From assembly GCA_913057785.1 (NCBI GenBank), contig CAJXPD010000087.1:1-36542 (forward strand): 36,542 nucleotides of DNA, read 5' to 3'. The stretch comes from an uncultured Lewinella sp. Its GTDB lineage: Bacteria; Bacteroidota; Bacteroidia; Chitinophagales; Saprospiraceae. A program made the position numbers and the translations under genes. This document shows, piece by piece, positions 1 to 8,991 of the stretch. The notes beneath the pieces are model-generated. The model did not search any database. It saw only the letters and a list, made by a program, of their open reading frames with translations, and was not told the DNA's origin. Every line of letters starts with the position of its first letter. Position 1 is the stretch's first letter.

Positions 1-3000
1 GCAGCTGTACAGTCAAATGGTCCAGTAGAGTATTCCAAAACATCATCCACTCCATCCCAATCATAATCTACAGTTGGAGGAGTAACAACTGGGTCGTCAA
101 AGTCACCAACCTTAATCAATTGAGTATAAGTTGCTCTGCTATCCGTATCACACCAGTCAAGTACTGTCCAAGTACGTACAAACTTGTAGCTGTCGTCACA
201 GATTTCGATCAAGTCAGAATCTTCGTAAGTAGCAGCTAGGTTGCAGTACGTTTGATCCAAGTTATGGTCATCAAAGAAAGTAGATACGTATGGGAATCCA
301 CCCGTTTCAATTGGTGCAGGATGTTCATTTGAATCTAACTCAAAATCATCATCACAGCTCAATTCGATAAGTTCATCTGGTGCAGAAACATCACCAAGAT
401 TTGGCTTACGAATGTCAATATATTGTATACAGCTAGCTGTCAAACCAGCTCCATCAGTAGCAGTAAATACACGCTTGATCGTAACGTCATCACAAGCTTC
501 GTCTTCGCCATAAAGTACTTCTTCGTACCAGTCATAAGTAGCTCCACAGTTGTCTACTACCAGTGGGCTTCCTGTATGTGCTAGTGTACCTAGTAGCTGA
601 TCGATATCTGTACAGATAAAGTCAGAAGTACTAACTGGGCACTCGATTACAGGAGCGATATTGTCGTAAGTAGTAATACTTCCAGTACAGAAGAATTCAC
701 CTTCGATATATACATCAAAGTAGTGCAAGCCTGTACCATCCGTGTAGTTGGCATCACTATCACCGCTGTCTTTTCCATCTACTACGATTTCAATGTCAGC
801 AGGAGTCAAACATCCAAATGTTCCTTCCAACACCATATCAGGTGTCAGTTCTACCTGACAATACTCATCTACAGGAGCAGTCAAGCCAGTGTTACAAGCT
901 AGGTTCTGTGGTGGAGCAGGAGCTTGAGTAATGCTCACCCACATGGTTTGAGTCGTAGTATTTCCAGCTCCATCAGTAGCAGTCAAAGTGATCTGGTAAG
1001 GTGTATTAGAAGCTTCATAAGTGATCGTCCACTTGTCAGCATCACCTTCAGATACAGAGCTCATTGCCTCACGACCAGGAGCAGAAACGCCAACTGAAAC
1101 AGCACCTGAACAGTTGTCAATGGCAGAAACAGAGAACTTGATATCAGTAGTATTAGGTCCGCAAGGATCTAATTCTTCAGATATAGCCGCTGTTGGGTAA
1201 ACAATCACCGGAGGAATAACATCTGGCGTTCCATTTACGGATACAGTTGAACTTGCAGTGGAAGTTTCGCCGTCACCATCTGTATAAGATACTACAAAGT
1301 CCGCTCCATTATCTGCTAAGGTAAGGTCAGCATTCAATTCAATCAATGCATAACCATCACCAGTGCTCAATACGGTTGCACTTGCGCTTGGTACAGCGAT
1401 AGAGCCACCTCCTACTGTAATCACCACATTGTCAAGGTCAATTTCCTCATCACAATCATCACTGATCTGTACAGACCATACTGCTGTTACGTCATCCTGG
1501 CAAGAAGGTATCGTGAAAGTCGTATTGCCTGGCATGTCGATATCAGGAGCATTGTTATCTTCTTGAGAAACAATAACCACCACGGTTACATCATCAGCAC
1601 CTGGATAAGTGAAGGTAACTGAGTATTCATCCGCTTCTAGGGTGCCCGTAAATTCAAAGTATCCCGAAAGTCCGTTCAAGATTGGGGTAGCAGCTGACAA
1701 ATCGTCCACGCCGCTGATCTTCAGTTCATCAGTTATATCATCGCAATCGTCAGTTACAGTAACGCCAATCACTACTTCGGCACCATCTTCGCAAGCCAAA
1801 GCTGTAAAAGAAGCTCCAGAAGCGAAGATCACCGGATCGGTCTCAACGGCAGCTTTCCCTACACCAACTTCAGCTTCAAGGGAGTACTCGTTATCAAAAT
1901 CGTCTGTGTATTCTACCAATAAGTATCCGGCTGGACCTTGTCCGCCTGCCTCATAAAATCCTATGTCGTCTGTTATACATACAATTACTTCAAAGTAGCC
2001 ATCTTCTTCTTCTGAATAGTAATCATCGATCACTACTTCAACATCTGTAAAGAAGTCTATTGCTGTTACGGAAACCGCTTCAGCATCAACATCATTGTCA
2101 CAAGCATCCAATATGTTGAACCCATAGTTAAAGCATACTTCATTGGAGCAAGCAGGGATTACTACATTTGTTGACTGTGCTACAATAACTGCATCGGCTT
2201 CATCAATTACATCTGCTGTAATAGTAACACATGCAGGGTCAGACAATCCAGCCAACTCAGCATCGTCCATGCAAATCTCTACAGTAGATTCACCAACAGC
2301 CCAATTAATTTCGATAATCCATTCACAACCTTGTACCTCAAATGTACCTCCATCAGTCTCTACCGTTTCACCATCAAGATTGTAGATAGCAACCTGTGTA
2401 CCTGGATCCACGTTCTCTGGTCCAGCAGTTACCTCCACTGTCACAGCGTCACCTTCACAGATTTCTCCGTCACAGTTATCAGCACCGATCACATGGAAGT
2501 ACGACTTCATGGAACAAGCTCCTTCTGGGATATCCATAGAACCCAAATCAGCTGCATCACCGGCTGTAGATTCATCAATATTATCAGCTACCAAGGTACC
2601 AGCAAAGAAATCCGTAACGATGATCTTTGGTGATTCCATATCCATTCCATTGGGAACCACTGCATCAGCGTCCACTGTGCTGTTAGGAGGATTACAGTCA
2701 TTAACAGATTCAACGTATATATCAACAGATCCTACACCATAACCACAGAATTCATATACGCCCTCGGTATAGAGTTGCTCACCGCCTTCATCCTGAATCA
2801 TGCTGTTGATGTAGATATTATACCCACCGGTGCAGGTCTCTCCATCAGTAATAGTTACGGTAACACATCCATCTTCTGTATATCCTTCTGTCTCTTGAGG
2901 ACAGGTAGGCTTTGATGCACTGCTTGAGACAGTGAACTGGTCATCTTTTGTTTCAAAGAATCCTTCGTATCCATCCCATGGATATTCGTCAAAGACCTCA

Positions 3001-3575
3001 TCCTCGTCAAAAGGTCCACCAATATGGTAAGGGTCAATCAAATCTCTCTGGAAGTTCCAGATTGAGTTGTTACCCAAAACCGGCATGCGGTTACAAATTT
3101 CCGCAACACCTGCCCAATAAGCAGTACCTGGCTGAAGTAGCGCATCATTTAATTCATAGGTTACTTCATAAATCCCATCGTGGCCAGCTAAAGGCTCAAT
3201 TGTCAGGTCCTCGTCATCTGCGCAGATCTCAACATCCACGATAGAGTTTAACAACTGAATGCCAAGGTAGTCAATAAAAGTACCGAGCAGCGTATCTACT
3301 GCAAAGTGTACTGGTCCAGCACCTGTAACTTTAACTAACCAGCAGTGGTTCTCAACACCTTCTTCTGGGTCTCCATTAACGGAGTACCAAACTAACTCCG
3401 CACCATCTTCGTAACAATCTCCAATGGTTAAGGCTGGAGCTAAACAAATGTCAACACCAGGCACCGGATCATCGTCTTGTCCGATAGCTGGAGCTAAACC
3501 AAAACACAAAACCGCCACTAGCAAAGATGCTAGTCGACGCCACTGTGTTTCTATAAAGTAATTTTTACTTATCAT
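1..3575 (-). CDS. Giant secreted Cys-rich Ig-like repeat protein (C-terminus outside window)
   Basis: Reading the minus strand from ATG at 3575-3573 gives an open frame of 1191 codons that runs off the window at base 1, so the 3' end is missing. Residues 1-33 look like a signal peptide (Arg pair at 13-14, hydrophobic 15-31, then GQ followed by DDD). The rest is acidic and rich in Cys, Thr, Val and Asp. Modules of about 100-125 residues recur, each opening with a Cys and carrying a DNC, DDCD or ACDND motif some 15-20 residues later (near residues 351, 477, 594, 691 and 800); an APVIECP segment near 975 resembles HYR/Ig-like domains. Such proteins in Saprospiria usually end in a T9SS or gliding-associated C-terminal domain, which would lie beyond the window. 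Role inferred: cell-surface adhesin or matrix protein. No enzyme motif was seen. Confidence 0.85.
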   Translation of the reverse strand, partial: MISKNYFIETQWRRLASLLVAVLCFGLAPAIGQDDDPVPGVDICLAPALTIGDCYEDGAELVWYSVNGDPEEGVENHCWLVKVTGAGPVHFAVDTLLGTFIDYLGIQLLNSIVDVEICADDEDLTIEPLAGHDGIYEVTYELNDALLQPGTAYWAGVAEICNRMPVLGNNSIWNFQRDLIDPYHIGGPFDEDEVFDEYPWDGYEGFFETKDDQFTVSSSASKPTCPQETEGYTEDGCVTVTITDGETCTGGYNIYINSMIQDEGGEQLYTEGVYEFCGYGVGSVDIYVESVNDCNPPNSTVDADAVVPNGMDMESPKIIVTDFFAGTLVADNIDESTAGDAADLGSMDIPEGACSMKSYFHVIGADNCDGEICEGDAVTVEVTAGPENVDPGTQVAIYNLDGETVETDGGTFEVQGCEWIIEINWAVGESTVEICMDDAELAGLSDPACVTITADVIDEADAVIVAQSTNVVIPACSNEVCFNYGFNILDACDNDVDAEAVSVTAIDFFTDVEVVIDDYYSEEEDGYFEVIVCITDDIGFYEAGGQGPAGYLLVEYTDDFDNEYSLEAEVGVGKAAVETDPVIFASGASFTALACEDGAEVVIGVTVTDDCDDITDELKISGVDDLSAATPILNGLSGYFEFTGTLEADEYSVTFTYPGADDVTVVVIVSQEDNNAPDIDMPGNTTFTIPSCQDDVTAVWSVQISDDCDEEIDLDNVVITVGGGSIAVPSASATVLSTGDGYALIELNADLTLADNGADFVVSYTDGDGETSTASSTVSVNGTPDVIPPVIVYPTAAISEELDPCGPNTTDIKFSVSAIDNCSGAVSVGVSAPGREAMSSVSEGDADKWTITYEASNTPYQITLTATDGAGNTTTQTMWVSITQAPAPPQNLACNTGLTAPVDEYCQVELTPDMVLEGTFGCLTPADIEIVVDGKDSGDSDANYTDGTGLHYFDVYIEGEFFCTGSITTYDNIAPVIECPVSTSDFICTDIDQLLGTLAHTGSPLVVDNCGATYDWYEEVLYGEDEACDDVTIKRVFTATDGAGLTASCIQYIDIRKPNLGDVSAPDELIELSCDDDFELDSNEHPAPIETGGFPYVSTFFDDHNLDQTYCNLAATYEDSDLIEICDDSYKFVRTWTVLDWCDTDSRATYTQLIKVGDFDDPVVTPPTVDYDWDGVDDVLEYSTGPFDCTA

Positions 3576-3734
3576 GTTAATTTTGATTATAATTGATACA
3601 ATAAATAGACCCCTCTCAACAATTGATGTGGGAGTAAAATTGGCTTTCACAAGCCGTCTAAGATTCCTGTGTAATTCCGGAAAATTGGATTAAGGCGGTC
3701 CGGCCCCTAAGTGGCTGTTGGTATCAACTACAAT

Positions 3735-3783
3735 GGTGGGAAGAAATAGGGAAGCAACAACAGGGCGTGTTGTGCATCCCACC
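3735..3783 (-). other. Hairpin in the presumed 5' leader of the adhesin mRNA
   Basis: On the minus strand GGTGGGA (3783-3777) pairs with TCCCACC (3741-3735). Inside it GCACAACA (3775-3768) can pair with TGTTGTTGC (3762-3754) with one bulged T, closing a CGCCC loop. The structure sits about 160 nt upstream of the adhesin ATG. It matches no riboswitch that I recognise; it may affect translation or stability of the mRNA, or be chance folding. Confidence 0.35.
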
Positions 3784-3840
3784 GTTCTCCTGGGAAGGTA
3801 AAAATGTTTCATGTTTCGTCGTCTTTGATTATTATATAAG

Positions 3841-3863
3841 ATTAGTACTACAAAATTAGTACT
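3841..3863 (-). promoter_or_regulatory. Promoter-like -7 box inside a direct repeat, upstream of the adhesin gene
   Basis: The minus strand reads TAATTTTG at 3858-3851, an exact match to the Bacteroidota -7 consensus TAnnTTTG. No clear TTTG is seen at the -33 position. The box lies between and within two copies of ATTAGTACT (3841-3849 and 3855-3863), each containing the palindrome AGTACT, spaced 14 bp apart. The repeat could be an operator for a dimeric regulator acting on this promoter. Confidence 0.4.
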
Positions 3864-4110
3864 CTAAATAGCAATCAATGAGACAGAAAACAGGATTCCG
3901 TTTCCCCCATTTTGAACCCTAAGTCTTACTTCAAAAAAACTAAACCACTCATATTCAAACACTTAACAATTTGTCAATTTCATTAAATCACCACAATCGG
4001 TTGAAAAAACTTCCATTTTGTTGCCTGCTCATAGAAGGAATAAAGTGTACTAGAAAGGAAGAGCATTAGTATAGACATCCAAGACTTCCAACGGAAGTTT
4101 CAGTTCAATA

Positions 4111-4151
4111 AAAAAGGGCAACCGGAGTTTTACGCTCTCCAATTGCCCTTT
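4111..4151 (-). terminator. Intrinsic terminator of the 4176-5738 gene
   Basis: A perfect 9-bp stem, AAAGGGCAA (4113-4121) with TTGCCCTTT (4143-4151), plus an inner GGAG/CTCC pairing, starts 25 bp after the stop codon. Read on the minus strand the stem ends in six consecutive T residues (4116-4111 side). This is a classic Rho-independent terminator. Confidence 0.8.
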
Positions 4152-4175
4152 GTATCCATTACATTTTTTCTCTTT

Positions 4176-5738
4176 CTAAGAAGTGGAAGATCCGACCGCT
4201 TGAGTCATTTTCTGGCCGTTGTAGAATTTATCGTCCAATGATTTCAAAGCAAAGGCCCATAAATCTTCATATGGTATAATTTCAATGCTATGCATTTGGT
4301 TAACATCGGCAAGTGGAGTACTCTTGAGCTTTTCAAAATATGAATTAGCTTTTCTGATTACTCCCTTCTTGTGGAAGCTAGCAGTTGGAATGCAAAGTAG
4401 CATCTTAATGAAATAATAGGAACGAATAGTATCCTCCTTATGCAAGTATCGAGAACAATACTTCTCAATTGCATCCAAGGAATCAATAGCCTTATTGTAT
4501 TTCTTCTGTTGAATCAGGAAAAGCACCTGAATCGCCAAGATGGCAATATTCATCCCTCTTTTATCTTTCGAAAAGATCGGGATCTCGTTTAAGAAACGTC
4601 CCAAACGAAATCTCGGAAGTTGCCGCTTGTTACCTTCTACTGCTTGAATCTCTCCCAAATTGATTAGGTAATGTAGATAGGCCTTATAAATCTTCCATAC
4701 CTCCTTAACATTAGATGGAAGAAAGGCAAAACGCTTATGTCCCACAATTTTCTTGTAAATCTGATAGGCTTTCTGGTAGCGCTTGGTATACATGCTCAAC
4801 ATAAAATATAGACCATGATACTGGAACCAATTGTATGCGCCTTCCTCTAGCAGCGGCAGACATAACTCAGCTGTTCGCTCTCCTTCTTCAAATTCTTGCA
4901 TCTGTACAAAACTGACCAACTTCTGGTAATAGTAGATTTGCAATGGAGTATTTGCGGCAAAAGGCTTGGCCTCGAAAAGCTCAAGGTATTCATTACAGAC
5001 TGCTATGATATTTTTATGGTCATTAATACTGCTATAAATCATCAAGCGTATCAATGAGGTATACAAATACATATTGTAGGAACCAATCTCCTCTGTAGCC
5101 GCCTTTATTTCTTGGTAATAGGCCGCAGCGCGTTCGTGAGTATCTTGCTTAGTAGATTTATTATTGACATGATGTACAATGAGATCCGTATACATCTCCT
5201 CTGCCTTATTCTCCCAGAAACATACATTGGCATAATGGTCATATTGCTCCTTATAGGCATAATACTTCTTTAGATCCCCAACCCGGGACCCATAGTGGAG
5301 TCGGAGTATCCGATAGGCATCCAAGCACAATTGTGAAAATTCATATTTAGTGGCATGCTTCAGGATCTTATAACACAGATCGACACTAGCTGATCGGGCA
5401 TTTTTCCCGAGGAGGATATTAACGGCGGCCATATCCTTGTAGCACTGGTAGTAAGCCCGCTGCCGATCACTGTAGGAAGGTTTTTTGGTATCAATGAAGA
5501 ACAATGTATTAATCAATCGCTCTTTCAGTTTCCATTTGAGGTTGCGATAGCTGCTTTTATTCTCAGAATCTGGGAAAAAGTAGGCTTGGGCCTCATCGTC
5601 GGTTTGCAATTTGTCCATGACGACTGCATGATAAAATGCTTCGATTCGACTAGGAGTGGGGGATTGAAAATCTAATACGTTGATGGCTTTCACCTTGTTC
5701 TTACTGACGATATAGGTCAGTTCTTTCAAAGCTTTCAT
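4176..5738 (-). CDS. Uncharacterised 520-aa helical-repeat protein
   Basis: I do not recognise a named family. The protein has no signal peptide or membrane segment, so it should be cytoplasmic. It is rich in Tyr, Lys and Leu, and most of it reads as amphipathic helix pairs with TPR-like spacing, for example the stretches near residues 95-180, 215-260, 270-330 and 405-450. The first 90 residues (VLDFQSPTPSRIEAFYHAVV, then DSENKSSYRNLKWKLKERL) look like a small separate domain that could bind a partner. TPR-type proteins usually serve as protein-protein scaffolds, but no partner is evident here. It is a single-gene unit with its own terminator downstream and a 640-bp gene-free region upstream. 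A TGTATTTG sequence at 5763-5756 is one base from the -7 consensus and could be its promoter. Start chosen as the first ATG of the frame. Confidence 0.75.
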   Translation of the reverse strand: MKALKELTYIVSKNKVKAINVLDFQSPTPSRIEAFYHAVVMDKLQTDDEAQAYFFPDSENKSSYRNLKWKLKERLINTLFFIDTKKPSYSDRQRAYYQCYKDMAAVNILLGKNARSASVDLCYKILKHATKYEFSQLCLDAYRILRLHYGSRVGDLKKYYAYKEQYDHYANVCFWENKAEEMYTDLIVHHVNNKSTKQDTHERAAAYYQEIKAATEEIGSYNMYLYTSLIRLMIYSSINDHKNIIAVCNEYLELFEAKPFAANTPLQIYYYQKLVSFVQMQEFEEGERTAELCLPLLEEGAYNWFQYHGLYFMLSMYTKRYQKAYQIYKKIVGHKRFAFLPSNVKEVWKIYKAYLHYLINLGEIQAVEGNKRQLPRFRLGRFLNEIPIFSKDKRGMNIAILAIQVLFLIQQKKYNKAIDSLDAIEKYCSRYLHKEDTIRSYYFIKMLLCIPTASFHKKGVIRKANSYFEKLKSTPLADVNQMHSIEIIPYEDLWAFALKSLDDKFYNGQKMTQAVGSSTS

Positions 5739-6377
5739 AGGATCGAATATTTTTCCAAATACAATTCAAATCTGGCTTTTCGAATTCAATCATGAAGCCA
5801 TAGTCATCATCAGCAAAGTCTTGACACAGTCAAGCTATCTTACCCTGAGTAATGACCATGGTAATTGTTGAAAAACCTAGAGTGTTTGGTGAGCCATGTT
5901 TTTATCCATGAATTCCCAAATGCAGTGTAGAGGAATCCAAATTAGATCTTAAGCCTAACCTTTGGTGACGATTAGGTCAAACATTAGTGTAGTACTCATA
6001 GGAAATAAGAAGTGTCGTGTTTGCCTAGAAGCAGGAAGGTGAGCATTTGCTTAAATGAAGTGCTGATTATCCTACTTAAATCGATTTGTAGTCATATTTA
6101 TACAATTATAATAAAAGTTTCGATCTCAAGCAATTATTTATACTTGTTTAGAATTTCTTTAAACTGGTAATCAACCTTCTATACATAGTCATGGATCGCT
6201 GCAATCGCCACTTTGGGTTATGCAGATATTATGGTAACTCGGCACAACAATCCCACAAGACCACTAGAGATAGGAGGTTTTCCAAAAAGATTTACCTTTA
6301 CTCCGTCTCCGCCTTCGTGATTCTTTGAAGGATTCGAGGTAGCGGGAGCGATATATGCTTAAGAACGATACAGAAGA
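5739..6377. other. 640-bp gene-free region between divergent genes
   Basis: This AT-rich region separates the divergent 4176-5738 and 6378-7025 genes and must contain both promoters, but apart from the weak TGTATTTG near 5760 I see no convincing one. A small hairpin (CCTTC/GAAGG) lies at about 6312-6331, followed by GGATTCGAGG. It superficially resembles tRNA 3'-end sequence, but no cloverleaf can be drawn. Confidence 0.5.
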
Positions 6378-7025
6378 ATGCCTTTATACTTACATGAACA
6401 TTTAGAGACCCGCGGAGAGTTAGGATTGTGGAATATTGAAGAGGAAGAAGAGTGGTTCTTACACAACTTGCTCCTTTCTCCCATGGAGTTGCGGCAATTA
6501 AGTAAAATGAAGGGGCGACGGAGACTGGAATGGCTGGCTGTACGACAATTGGTGCATACGATGTCCGGGCGAGAAAAAAGAGGGGCGTTCATCAAAGATG
6601 AGTTTGGCAAACCACATCTAGAAAAATCAACTTACCATATCTCGATAAGTCATTCTGAAACCTTAGCTGCAGCCATCGCCGGGCCTGTACCTGTCGGGAT
6701 TGACATCCAAAAGATTGTCCCCAAAATCACTCGAATCGCCCACAAATTCTTACGAGAAGAGGAACGCGAGGTGATCGCGGAGCATAACTTGATTGAGCAT
6801 ATGCACTTTTATTGGGGGGCTAAAGAGGCTCTGTACAAGGCCTATGGCCGGAGAGAACTAGATTTTCGAGAACATATATTCATTGAACCCTTCCTACTTG
6901 AAAATCCAACTGGAGCAATGCAAGGTAGTGTGATCAAAGGCGATTTTTCAGCAAAATATCAACTGTACTTCCGCACTATACAAGACTTTGTGTTAGTATA
7001 TGCATTGGAAAGTGAATCCGAGTAA
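6378..7025 (+). CDS. 4'-phosphopantetheinyl transferase (Sfp-type)
   Basis: This 215-residue protein should move the 4'-phosphopantetheine arm of coenzyme A onto a serine of acyl-, peptidyl- or aryl-carrier proteins. The family signature is clear: an N-terminal pseudo-repeat with FGKP (76-79) and HISISHSE (87-94), then GIDIQ (107-111) containing the Mg-binding Asp109, then WGAKEALYK (146-154) with the catalytic Lys149-Glu150 and Lys154. Length fits Sfp-type enzymes (about 200-240). The second acidic position of the usual GxDxE is Gln111 here. No carrier protein or synthase is encoded nearby, so its target (fatty acid synthesis ACP or a secondary-metabolite carrier) cannot be told from context. 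It converges on the response regulator gene with a single base between the stop codons. Confidence 0.9.
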   Translation: MPLYLHEHLETRGELGLWNIEEEEEWFLHNLLLSPMELRQLSKMKGRRRLEWLAVRQLVHTMSGREKRGAFIKDEFGKPHLEKSTYHISISHSETLAAAIAGPVPVGIDIQKIVPKITRIAHKFLREEEREVIAEHNLIEHMHFYWGAKEALYKAYGRRELDFREHIFIEPFLLENPTGAMQGSVIKGDFSAKYQLYFRTIQDFVLVYALESESE

Positions 7026-7026
7026 T

Positions 7027-7713
7027 CTATTCCCAGTAGTTATTTCCTTCTAATTTGACTAAGCCATTATGTATGGCATTCACGACCAAACCTGCAGTAT
7101 TTCTACAGCCCAGCTTACTAAGTAGATTATTGCGATGCCCTTCCACTGTGCGGGGGCTGATGTAGAGTTTATTTGCAATTTCACTGGTTGTAAACTCCTC
7201 ACAAATCAACTGCAGTACTTCTCGCTCCCGACTTGTAATCTCCGCGGACTGGGTCATCTTGACCTTCGGCTGATTCTTATTCATGAAATCCTCACGAATA
7301 ATCTGCATGACTTCATTGGTGTAATAAAACCCTTTGGTCAACACGGAACGGATAGTCTCAACCACTTCGTCAGGGTCAGTATTCTTGGGGAGGTACGAAG
7401 CCGCTCCCATTTCAATCATATTCAGAATAAAAGCCTTGCTGAAGTGTGTGGACAAGATGATAATGGGTATGTCTGGAAAATGCTCTCGCATCAATTTAGC
7501 TGTTTCCACCCCATTAAGTACTGGCATTTTCATATCAAGCAGTAAAACATGAGGTTGCTCCTCGGTAGCATACAATTGATTTAGGAGATCCTGACCATTT
7601 TCGGCCTCCATGACAATGGAAAGATCTTCATAATCTTCAAGCAAAAGTCCCAGCCCTTTTCTAAATAGGGCCTCATCATCAGCAATTGCGATCTGAATGG
7701 ATTTAGTAGGCAT
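7027..7713 (-). CDS. NarL/FixJ-family response regulator (REC + LuxR-type HTH)
   Basis: This is a two-domain DNA-binding response regulator of 228 residues. The receiver domain (about 5-125) has the acidic pair Asp12-Asp13, phospho-acceptor Asp60 in LLLDMKMP, Ser88 in ILST and Lys110 in LPK, so all residues for phosphorylation are present. A linker leads to a LuxR-type helix-turn-helix (about 153-212) with the signature ITSREREVLQLI, TTSEIANKLYISPRTVEGHRNN. No histidine kinase gene is adjacent, so its partner is elsewhere (orphan regulator in this window). The long gene-free region upstream (7714-8991) may hold its promoter and targets. Proteins with this architecture in Bacteroidota often carry a KAFILNMIEMGA-like fourth helix, as here. 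Function is certain at family level; the regulon is unknown. Confidence 0.92.
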   Translation of the reverse strand: MPTKSIQIAIADDEALFRKGLGLLLEDYEDLSIVMEAENGQDLLNQLYATEEQPHVLLLDMKMPVLNGVETAKLMREHFPDIPIIILSTHFSKAFILNMIEMGAASYLPKNTDPDEVVETIRSVLTKGFYYTNEVMQIIREDFMNKNQPKVKMTQSAEITSREREVLQLICEEFTTSEIANKLYISPRTVEGHRNNLLSKLGCRNTAGLVVNAIHNGLVKLEGNNYWE

Positions 7714-8094
7714 AATAGGTATTCAATGCATTTTGTTTACCAACCCCGGAACCGTTTGTCCCAAAGTCAGCCATTACTGAGCAGGATAAATCTAATACAT
7801 AGAGTGAATCTCATACTTCTTTTATTTGAGCTTGGACTCCCTTCCAAACTCATCAAATAATCATACGATTCCCAATCCGTGATGTGCTAGCGCGTGGTTT
7901 TGGCTTGAACTTTGCTGTAGAATAGTTGTGAAGTCTTCTAAATGTTGCAGGCTTTTCAAAAAAACCTTTAAAAAAGCTAAAATAATTTTATTTGCAAAAA
8001 GGTCTTAATTGGGCTTGACTTGATTTAACAAAATTTAACGAAAATCTTGAAAATATTAACATCATATAAACAGGCATTTGACCTTTTCAGGTGT

Positions 8095-8269
8095 CTATAT
8101 AGAGGAACAAGCAATTGAAGAGGGAAGGATGAGGGGATCAAACAACAAACGATATTGATAGCATCTGGAAAGCTTCGCCAGCTGGATAGATGAAATAATA
8201 AAGAAACAAGTTTTTAGGGTTTTAGGTGTTTAATTTGGCTCCCGGGGTATTTACTCCGGGAGTTTTTTT
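8095..8269 (+). ncRNA. Candidate small RNA ending at an orphan terminator
   Basis: A strong plus-strand terminator (8239-8269) has no protein gene upstream on the same strand for more than 1.2 kb (the nearest, at 7025, is followed by a gene on the other strand). The simplest reading is an independent short transcript. The 5' end is a guess: a TATATA (8096-8101) follows an AT-rich stretch. The sequence contains a CTGG/CCAG hairpin (about 8164-8181) and a nine-codon ATG frame (starting near 8129) that is probably not meaningful. It matches no RNA family that I can name. Confidence 0.35.
8239..8269 (+). terminator. Strong orphan Rho-independent terminator
   Basis: CTCCCGGGG (8239-8247) pairs with CTCCGGGAG (8254-8262) over nine base pairs including one G-U, around a six-base TATTTA loop, and is followed directly by seven T residues (8263-8269). 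Its orientation serves the plus strand, where no gene precedes it. Confidence 0.85.
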
Positions 8270-8991
8270 GTTTCCAACCTTTCTTAGCCAGCAGAGAGCG
8301 CTCCAGAGCCTAAAAGTCTTATTTACCCAAGATACATAGCTACACCTTGAAAATCCTTTGGTAGCATAGCTCCAAGCATACGCTCGGATATAATGCTCTA
8401 CATCAAATCATAGAAACTAGGAAATAAAGAATACTTTTTGAAACGCTAGAAAAGAAGGGTGAACCGCTCGTAACTCGTCGATAGTTAAAACATAGCCATC
8501 CTATGGGGTCGAGATATGCTTAGCCAAAATGCCATTTTACAGGAAGGCCTGTGCTAGAGCAAGTGTAATGCCCCATTTAACCAGAATCCAGCTCAAGTAG
8601 ATAAATAAGGTCTTATTGGTTATAATTGGAGTTTTGCTTTTCATGATAGGAGGGTTTCTTGTCTTTACGAGCTTATACTCGAATGGGTTACGATAATATC
8701 CGCTTCCGAAGTTCCTCCCTAAATTAGTCCGATCTTCCTATAATGTCCAGGATAGATGAGTAGATGGGCAGTCGCATTGAGTGAATGGAAAAAGTGACTT
8801 GCCTCGTGGCTCTTACGGTGATTCTTAAAGACGTTCTGGTACCTTTCGGAAAAAAATTGAATCTGGATAGGACATATTCTGATCTTAAGACACTTATTAA
8901 GTGTAATGGCTACTGAATCTGTTCAAAACAATCCGAGCCTTACTTCCAGATCAAAACTATTTATTCACAAAATCTTGAACTTCACACTTTC

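Larger units (their letters stand above)
3576..4175. other. 600-bp intergenic region with promoter-like box, structured leader and terminator
   Basis: No credible gene lies here. It contains, from the adhesin start outwards, a GC-rich imperfect hairpin (3735-3783), a TAATTTTG promoter-like box flanked by a direct repeat (3841-3863), and a terminator for the gene to the right (4111-4151). The adhesin mRNA would therefore carry a leader of about 270 nt. Confidence 0.6.
7714..8991. other. 1.28-kb region without a protein gene
   Basis: I found no ORF with credible coding character on either strand. The part nearest the response regulator is very AT-rich (about 7960-8080). An orphan Rho-independent terminator lies at 8239-8269, which implies a short plus-strand transcript upstream of it. 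In 8280-8990 I see no repeat, RNA gene or gene remnant that I can support. Confidence 0.6.

Noticed and set aside
6290..6350. tRNA-like sequence (CTCCGCC, GGATTCGAGG)
   Set aside because: No acceptor stem, D arm or anticodon arm can be drawn around it.
8129..8158. Nine-codon frame in the candidate small RNA as a leader peptide
   Set aside because: No run of regulatory codons and no attenuator-type alternative stem was visible.
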